Below, one piece after another: positions 58,060 to 64,000 of a stretch of DNA of 64,000 nucleotides. Positions within the stretch are counted from its first letter, which is position 1; every line of letters starts with the position of its first letter. The DNA comes from Prorocentrum cordatum (taxonomy: Eukaryota; Sar; Dinophyceae; Prorocentrales; Prorocentraceae), in NCBI GenBank assembly GCA_963575745.1, contig CAUYUJ010020592.1, positions 1 through 64,000 on the forward strand, written 5' to 3'. A program made the position numbers and the translations under genes. Below the pieces are notes generated by a model that saw nothing but the letters and a program-made list of their open reading frames with translations, did not search any database and had not been told where the DNA came from.

Positions 58060-59133
58060 TTCAACAATTCATTTGAGCTCTAGTATTTTTTCCCATGATA
58101 TTCGATCTTATTCCCGCTCGCCATCTTGATCTCAGCTCGGTCGGGTACCTTTTACCAAAGAGCAGGCAGGCGGGATCGGCCGTTTGAAGGCATCTTGACA
58201 CGCGATGACGGTTTTCTGAAGATAACTCGAGCTTCAGGACAGCTACAGAGGTGGTAAGCACAGCTAATCGATTCAGAATGATCAGGCGCGTTCGTCTGTT
58301 GAATACAGAGGTCTCAACTCGGTCTGCTGGCCGAGCTAGGTCCGCAAACCTGTTCGTATTATTCGAGTCATCCTGACAGACGCTCTCGGTTTTCTGTACT
58401 TAACTCGAGCTACAGGACAGCTACAGAGCTGATGCGTACAGAAACCGATTCAGAATCATCAGCGGCAGTTGTCTGTTGAATCCAGAGCTCTGAACTCGGT
58501 CTGCTGCCCGATCTAGAATCGCCCAACCCTTCGTATTGTTCGAGTCATCTTGAGAAGTGCTCTCGGTATTCTGCACTCAACTCGGGCTGAGGGGGGTACA
58601 GTGCTGGTGGTCACAAGAATCGATTGAAGACATCAGGCGCGTCCGCCTGTCGAATACAGAGCTCGGAACTCGGTCTGCTGCCCGAACTAGGTCCGCGAAA
58701 CTATTTGTATTGTTCGAGTCATCCTGAGAGGTGCTGTCGGTTTTCTGCACTTAACTCGGGCTGTACGGGGGCTGCAGGGCTGGTAATTACAGGAGTCGAT
58801 TCGCAGACATCAGATGCGTCCGCCTGTCGCATTCAGAGGTCTGAACTCTGTTTGATACTCGAGCTGGGTTGCCAAACTATTCGTTTTGTTAGAGTCATCT
58901 TGAGAGGTGGGGTTTTTTTACGCACGTAACTCGGGCTGTAGGAGAGCTACAGAGCTCGTATAGAAGACAATCCAGAAGCATCGGGGGCGTTCGGCTGTTG
59001 CATCGAGAGGTCTGAAATCGCTTGGGCTGAAGAACTATTCGTTCTCTGCAATTTTTCCACATTATATATTGTCAGGAAGCTCTACGAGTCGCCCGGCGGT
59101 AAGAAAGGTTGACGGTTTACCGCCGGCGCCCAG

Positions 59134-59367
59134 TTTTCTGAACCTAGGTAGCAAACCGAGTTCAAACCTCTTGACTCAAAGAATACGAATAGTTTGCGGA
59201 TCTAGCCCGAGTAGCACACCTAGTTCAGACCTCTGGATCCAACAGACGAACGGACCTGATAATTTGGAATCATTTCTGTGCGTATGGGCTCTGTAGCTCT
59301 CATACAGCCCGAGTTACTCTCGTAAACGGACAGCACCTCTCAAGATGACTTGAACGATACGAATAGT
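59134..59367 (-). repeat. Inverted HLE-1 tandem unit
   Basis: Reads as the reverse complement of about 1.3 HLE-1 units: GAATACGAATAG, CAGACCTCTGGATCCAACAG, CTCTCAAGATGACTTGAACG. It follows a normal hairpin end directly and stops where the next HLE-1 begins (GAATAG|T). Confidence 0.75.
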
Positions 59368-60515
59368 AACTCGTAGAGCTTCCCTTAGCAAGTTGTTGCT
59401 GGAAGCTTAAGAGTAATTCCGGGGCGCTGGAGAGCTAGTTGGCAAGAAAAATCTCGACGGACCTTTTACTGACTTTTGGTCGGTTGAAAATTTCTTTCTC
59501 GAAATTCAACAATCCGTTTGAGCTCTAGTATATATTCCCGTGATATTCGATCTTATTTCCGCTCGCTGTCTTGATCTCAGATCGATCGGGTAGATAGTAC
59601 TGCCAAAAAGCACTGCGGCGGGATCGGCCGTTTCGGGTCATCTTGACACGCGGTGGCGGTTTTCTGAACATAACTCGAGCTATAGAAGAGCCACAGAGCT
59701 GGTAAGCACAACTTATCGAATCAAAATGATCAGGCGCGTTCGCCTGTTGCATCCAGAGGTCTGAACTCGGTCTGCTAGCCGAGCTAGGTCCGCAAACCTA
59801 TTCGTATTATTCGAGTCATCTTGACAGGCGCTCTCGGTTTTTTGTATTTAATTTGAGCTATATGACAGCTACAGAGCTGATACTTAGAAACTGATTCAGA
59901 ATATCAGTCGCGTTGTCTGTTGAATCCAGAGCTCTGAACTCGGTCTGCTGCCCGATCTAGAATCACGAAACTCTTTGTATTGTTCGAGTCATCTTGAGAG
60001 GTGTTGTCGGTTTTCTGTACTTAACTCAGGCTGTAGGGGGGCTACAGGGCTGGTAATCTCAGGAATCGATTCGGAGACATCAGGCGCGTCCGTCTGTCGA
60101 ATCCAGAGCTCGGAACTCGGTCTGCTGCCCGAACTAGGTCCGCGAAACTATTCGTATTGTTCGAGTCATTCTGAGAGGTGCTGTCGGTTTTCTGCACTTA
60201 ACTCGGGCTGCAGGGGGGCTGCAGGGCTGGTAATTACAGGAATCGATTCGGAGTCACAGACGCGTCCCACTATTGCATTCAGAGGTCTGAATTCGGTCTG
60301 ATACTCGAGCTAGGTTTGCCGAACTATTCGTATTGTTCGAGGGCTGTAGGAGAGCTACAGAGCTCGTATAGAAGACAATCCAACATCAGGGGCGTTCGGC
60401 TGTTGCATCGAAAGGTCTGAAATCGCTCGGGCTGAAAAACTATTCGTTCTCTGCATTTTTTCGACGTTATATATTGTCAGGGAGCTCTACGAGTCCCCCG
60501 GCGGTAAGAAAGGTT

Positions 60516-61733
60516 ACTAATGGGATGGGCGCAGTCTTCTCAGATACGAATGGGATGGGCGCTGTCTCTTCAGATATGCATGGGATGGTCTCTTCTGCTA
60601 TGCCCTCTGATAGGGCCTCTTCTTCTCGAGATATTGAAGTTCCCTGTGAGCGGGGGGGGCCTAGGGATTCCCCCAGGCCCCCCCCGAAACGTCGGAGGGT
60701 GGCTGTTCCTGGACCTGGACAACAGACGGTGTATCCTCGTGCGCATCGTGACGCACGCCGGCTTCTGATGTGCTGTACCCCGAGGTGGGAGGAGAAAAGG
60801 ACACTTGAGTCAAAATATTTGCGTTCCCAGTGGAAGTGGAAGGAGGCCTCGAAACTGACACGATTAGGCAGTACTAAGGGGCAGGCGACGGGTGAACATC
60901 CTTGGTGTTTCATGTTCCAGACGATATTTCCCTCGTTTGTGAATCTGGAGGATCGGTGGTGGAGGGCGTGCTCTTTCTCTTACTCTGACTTCGTTCAGTA
61001 TTGCAGGCAGTTCCTGGAAGCTTGTACTTTGGGGTCTCTGTTTGACTTGTTTGTTGTCCGTGGAGGAACTGGAGGAAGAGGAGACTACATAAAGGAGAGG
61101 GGGGAGGAGATGTTGGCTCGTCCGTTGTCGGCGAAGGAGTCCGAGAAGCTGGCCCAGAGATTGGCCTCGAACAATGAACAGGAGCCGACTTGGGATCTGA
61201 GTGATGATGGGATCGGTCTTGAGCTGACGGGCGATTCGCTTCTTATCTGTAACTGGATCAATGGTCTCTGGAAGGTTGAGGGAGGAGAAGGAGGAGATGG
61301 GGCTTCTTATCGTAGGCGGGTGGCAAATATTATTTCTCTTTTGGAAGAGTTGGAGGAGGAAGGAATACGACCCCCCTCGTGGGGCAACGACTTCATTCGA
61401 CACATATATCGAGAGAGTAATACAGTAGCTGATGAACTTACCCACTTAGCACGGGAAGGCCAGATATTCAGAGAGCTGTTCCACCACCATATCTTTCGTC
61501 CTGATGTCCAAGACAACTTTCGAGTTATTGGCCTCCGCGGATCCTTCGACGGCGGAGTGTGTGCCCAAGGTGTGGGCGTTGGTTGGTTTCTGCAGATTGG
61601 ATATATCCCTCGATTCCATGACCCTTACCCTGACCCTGAGCATAGAGATAAGAGAGCTCGTGTAGTCTCCCTCTTCCCCCAAGCCTCCTCTCCTTGTCCA
61701 ATCATATGGGAAGTAGTAGGGCGTTGTGCATAG
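60516..61733 (+). pseudogene. LINE-D2 ORF2 C-terminal remnant
   Basis: Covers the region between RT and RNase H and most of the RNase H: TGDS, SNTVAD and FDGG motifs are present in the same permuted order as LINE-D1. A C-to-T change turns CAG into TAG at 61731, removing the last motif (DAEL), which is still encoded downstream. The first 14 codons of the open frame from 60474 are HLE-1 sequence. Not functional. Confidence 0.85.
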
Positions 61734-61903
61734 GCACTCCCCTCCCATAGCAGTATCACTGACGCTGAGCTTTCGGGTCTCGAGGGCCTCTTGCGGGCCG
61801 CAGCCCAGGTGGCCCAAGACCTCCAGCTGCAGAGAGACTAGGTAGGCACTTAACGGGCGCTGGGGCGCTCGGTGCCTGGTCAGCCTCCCCCCCCCAAAAA
61901 AAA
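60516..61903 (+). mobile_element. LINE-D copy 2, 5'-truncated
   Basis: Starts inside the ORF2 minisatellite and keeps the 3' UTR and A-run. Target duplication AAGAAAGGTT (60506-60515 and 61904-61913), perfect. A TPRT-type truncated copy at the same hairpin position. Confidence 0.88.
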
Positions 61904-61935
61904 AAGAAAGGTTGACGGTTTACCGCCGGCGCCCA

Positions 61936-62184
61936 TTTTTTGCTGACCCAGCTCAAGTAGCAAACCGATATCACACATCTGGATGCAACAGACGAACGCG
62001 TCTGATCATTCTGTATCCGTTTCTGTGCGTATCAGCTTTGTAGCTCCCCTAGAGCTCGAGTTGAGTACAGAAAACCGGTTGTCTCTGTCGAGATCACCCG
62101 AGCGATGCGAATAGTTTTCGAACTAGAGTAGTAGAACGATTTCCTGGCGGTAAGAAAGGTTGACGATTTACCGCCAGCGCCCAG
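61936..62184 (-). repeat. Inverted HLE-1 unit with a plus-strand hairpin
   Basis: 61936-62130 is the reverse complement of an HLE-1 unit (CAACAGACGAACGCGTCTGATC, GAGTTGAGTACAGAAAACCGG). It is followed, without the usual GGAAGCTCTACGAG tail, by a plus-oriented hairpin TGGCGGTAAG / GATTTACCGCCAGCGCCCAG ending at 62184. The outer stem carries compensating changes (CTGGCGG with CCGCCAG). Confidence 0.7.
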
Positions 62185-62518
62185 TTGGTCGACCCGACCA
62201 GAAAGGACAAAGTGACAACTTTTGGGTGGTTTTGCAAATATTTGAAAGATAATTGACCATTTATTTTGAGAAAGCAGATTTTTCGCCTGTAAACAATTAT
62301 GAGGGTCTCTGCGCCTTGATATGAGCTTTCTAGGCGCACATGTACATGGAAACACTTGGAGGAACCATCTTTGTGTCGACATGAAAAAAACCAAGGTACA
62401 ATTTTTCGAGAAATGCCTCCAGAAGCTCTCTCTTTCGACTCTGAGCACTCTTACGCGTGAGCGGAGCTCTACGAGGTTCCCGGCGGTGATCTGGTTGACG
62501 GTTCACCGCCGGCGCCAG
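62185..62518 (+). mobile_element. HLE-2b element (resumed)
   Basis: Starts TTGGTCGACCCGACCAG. 2b landmarks AATTATGAGGGTCTCTGCG, GTCGACATGAAAAAAACC and CTTACGCGTGAGCGGAGC; hairpin CGGTGATC / GGTTCACCGCC; end GCGCCAG. Confidence 0.65.
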
Positions 62519-62539
62519 TTGCTGGAAGCTTACGATTAA

Positions 62540-63304
62540 TGCCTCGTGGAGCTCTTCGGCATCGATCAGCTAGAGGAATACGTCGTAGAGCTCTTCGGCA
62601 TCGATGAGCTAGAGGAATCCCAGCGCGGGGTGGAGCTAGTTGGTCGAGCCGACCAGAAAGGACAAAGTGGCAACTTTTAGGTGATTTTGCAAATATTTGA
62701 GAGATATTTGACCATTCATTTAGAAACCAGATTTTTCGCACCTGTAAACGATTATGAGGGCCTCTCGGTCTTAATATGAGCTCTGTAGGCGCACTTTTAC
62801 TATGAAAACGCTTGGCGGAACCAGCTTCACGTCGACATGAAAAAAATCAATTTTGCCTTCGAGAAATGCCTCCAGAAGCTCTCTCTTTCGACTCTGAGCA
62901 CTCTCACGCGTCAAAGGAGCTCTACGAGGTTCCCGGCGGTGACCAGGTTGACGGTTCACCGCCGGCGCCAGTTCCGGCGCGGGGTGGAGCTAGTTGGTCG
63001 ACCCAGACAGAAAGGACAATGTGGCAACTTTTCGGTGTTTTTGCTAAGATTTGAAAGATATTTGACCATTCATTTTGAGAAACCAGATTTTTCGCACCTG
63101 TAAACGACTATGACGGCCTCTGCGTCTGAATATGAGCTCTGTAGGCGCACATTTACTGTCAAAACACTTGGCGAAACCAACTTCATCTCGACATGAAAAA
63201 CATCAATGTTCAATTTTTCGAGAAATGCCTCCATAAGTTCTCTCTTTCGACTATCAGCACTCTCGCGCGTGGAAGGAGCTCTACGAGGTTCCCGGCGGCG
63301 CCAG
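62540..63304 (+). mobile_element. HLE-2b element, middle shell, hairpin mostly deleted
   Basis: Left arm 62540-62578 (TGCCTCGTGGAGCTC ... GAGGAA) and right arm 62972-63304 (TTCCGGCGCGGGG ...) rejoin exactly. The end reads CTCTACGAGGTTCCCGGCGGCGCCAG: loop and right arm are gone. Confidence 0.75.
62579..62971 (+). mobile_element. HLE-2b element, innermost shell
   Basis: TACGTCGTAGAGCTCTTCGG start, complete 2b body (GTAAACGATTATGAGGGCC, GTCGACATGAAAAAAATC, CTCACGCGTCAAAGGAGC), TGA/TCA hairpin, GCGCCAG end. Confidence 0.78.
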
Positions 63305-64000
63305 TTCCGGGGCGCTGGAGAGCCAGTTGGCAAGACAAATCTCGACGGACCTTTTGCTGACTTTGGTCGGATGAAGATTTTGTTATCGAAATTCAACAAT
63401 TCGTTTGAGCTCTAGTATTTTGTCCCGTGATATTCGATCTTATTCCCGCTCGCCGTCTTGATCTCAGCTCGATCGGGTACCTTTTACTGACAAAAAGCAC
63501 TGCGGTGGGATCGGCCGTTTCGGGTCATCTTCACACGCGGTGACGGTTTTCCCAAGATAACTCGAGCTATAGAAGAGCTACAGAGCTGATACTTACAGAA
63601 ACCGATTCAGAATCATCAGCCGCGTTTGTCTGTTGAATCCAGAGGTCTGAACTCGGTCTGCTGCTCGAGCTAGGTCCGCGAAATTATTCGTATTGTTCGA
63701 GTCATCTTGAGAGGTGCTGTCGGTTTTCTGTACTTAACTCGGGCTGTAGGGGGGCTACAGGGCTGGTAATCACAGAAACCGATCCGTATACATCAGGCGC
63801 GTCTGCCCGTCGCATGCAGAGGTCTGAACTTGGTCTGCCACTCGAGCTAGGTCCGCAAAGCTATTCGTATCGCTCGAGTCATTTCGACAGACACTGTCGG
63901 ATTTCTGTACTTTACTCGAGCTCTAGGGGAGCTGCAGAGCTCATACGCACAGAAACCGATGCAGACTGATCAGACGCGGTCCGTTGCATCCAGAGGCCTG

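Larger units (their letters stand above)
57152..59133 (+). mobile_element. HLE-1 element split twice
   Basis: Three arms: 57152-57276 (ends GGTTGACAA), 57646-57659 (TTTTGTTTTCGAAA) and 58060-59133 (TTCAACAATTC...). Joined they give GGTTGACAA-TTTTGTTTTCGAAA-TTCAACAATTC, against the family GGTTGAAAATTTTGTTCTCG...AAATTCAACAATTC. Five or so tandem units, tail GGAAGCTCTACGAGT and a hairpin follow. Confidence 0.85.
59368..61935 (+). mobile_element. HLE-1 element hosting LINE-D copy 2
   Basis: AACTCGTAGAGCTTCCC start, head, about five units, tail GGGAGCTCTACGAGT near 60481, hairpin left arm CGGCGGTAA. LINE-D2 follows, then right arm GGTTGACGGTTTACCGCCGG ending GCGCCCATT at 61935. Confidence 0.78.
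62519..64000 (+). mobile_element. HLE-1 host with two-level nested insertion, cut by window end
   Basis: Left arm 62519-62539 (TTGCTGGAAGCTTACGATTAA) and right arm from 63305 (TTCCGGGGCGCTGGAGAG) rejoin to the HLE-1 head. The head and about two and a half tandem units follow to the end of the window. Confidence 0.75.

Noticed and set aside
1-64000. CRISPR-like regularity of hairpins and repeats
   Set aside because: Spacing is irregular (0.3-7 kb), the repeats are element ends, and there are no cas genes; the window is eukaryotic.

Overview
The window looks like nuclear DNA of a dinoflagellate. The best evidence is two retrotransposon 5' ends that carry GGCTCAAG, the 3' end of the dinoflagellate trans-spliced leader (22200-22223, twice, and 45050-45057). 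The retrotransposons also have the large, intron-free, WADN-type reverse transcriptases that I associate with dinoflagellate LINEs (from memory, not searched). I found no ordinary cellular gene, tRNA, rRNA or CRISPR array. Essentially all 64 kb is transposable elements inserted into one another.

The matrix consists of non-coding elements, here called HLE families. I infer they are non-autonomous Helitron/Helentron-like (HINE-like) elements. Each starts with ACTCGTAGAGCTTCC (HLE-1) or ACCTCGTAGAGCTCTT (HLE-2, HLE-3, HLE-5). The inverted copy lies near but not at the 3' end. It is followed by a roughly 12-bp-stem hairpin (CGGCGGTAAC ... GGTTTACCGCCG) and a CAG terminus. They sit between A/G and T with no target duplication beyond one ambiguous T. 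Host elements can often be rejoined exactly around the insert. HLE-1 (about 1.0-1.4 kb when empty) has a fixed head, 2-6 tandem units of about 178 bp, and a fixed tail. HLE-2 (about 0.4 kb) has subtypes a-d with different 3' halves. HLE-3 forms two arrays of about 350-bp units (18963-21087 and 41259-43072). HLE-5 is an HLE-2 head fused to HLE-1 units. R4 is a GC-rich, palindrome-laden filler. All 38 or so terminal hairpins I read point the same way.

Layout: 1-11.2 kb is nested HLE-1 and HLE-2. 11.2-18.1 kb is an HLE-1 holding LINE-A copy 1. 18.1-22 kb is HLE-2, an HLE-3 array and HLE-5. 22-28 kb is an HLE-2 holding LINE-B. 28-32.6 kb is an HLE-2 holding LINE-C. 32.6-34.2 kb is HLE fragments. 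34.2-41.3 kb is an HLE-1 with LINE-A copy 2, itself inserted in HLE-3. 41.3-44 kb is the second HLE-3 array and HLE-5. 44-51 kb is an HLE-1 with LINE-D. 51-54 kb is an HLE-1 with LINE-E. 54-64 kb is dense nested HLE-2 and HLE-1 with a truncated LINE-D copy.

Eight non-LTR retrotransposon insertions (LINE-A1, A2, B, C, D1, D2, E and an E fragment) all lie inside the terminal hairpin of an HLE, in the same orientation. Their 3' ends abut GGTTGACGG, and target duplications of 10-14 nt are visible in most. ORF1 has a coiled coil and a GWVxDW motif. ORF2 has an EEP endonuclease, a reverse transcriptase whose motif C reads ADN instead of ADD, and an RNase H whose four catalytic motifs occur in circularly permuted order (3-4-1-2). 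In all three families where both ORFs survive, ORF1 and ORF2 share one frame separated by one stop codon, which suggests readthrough. Together this looks like a two-tier parasitism: rolling-circle-like elements nested in each other, and target-specific LINEs that use their terminal hairpin as a landing pad.
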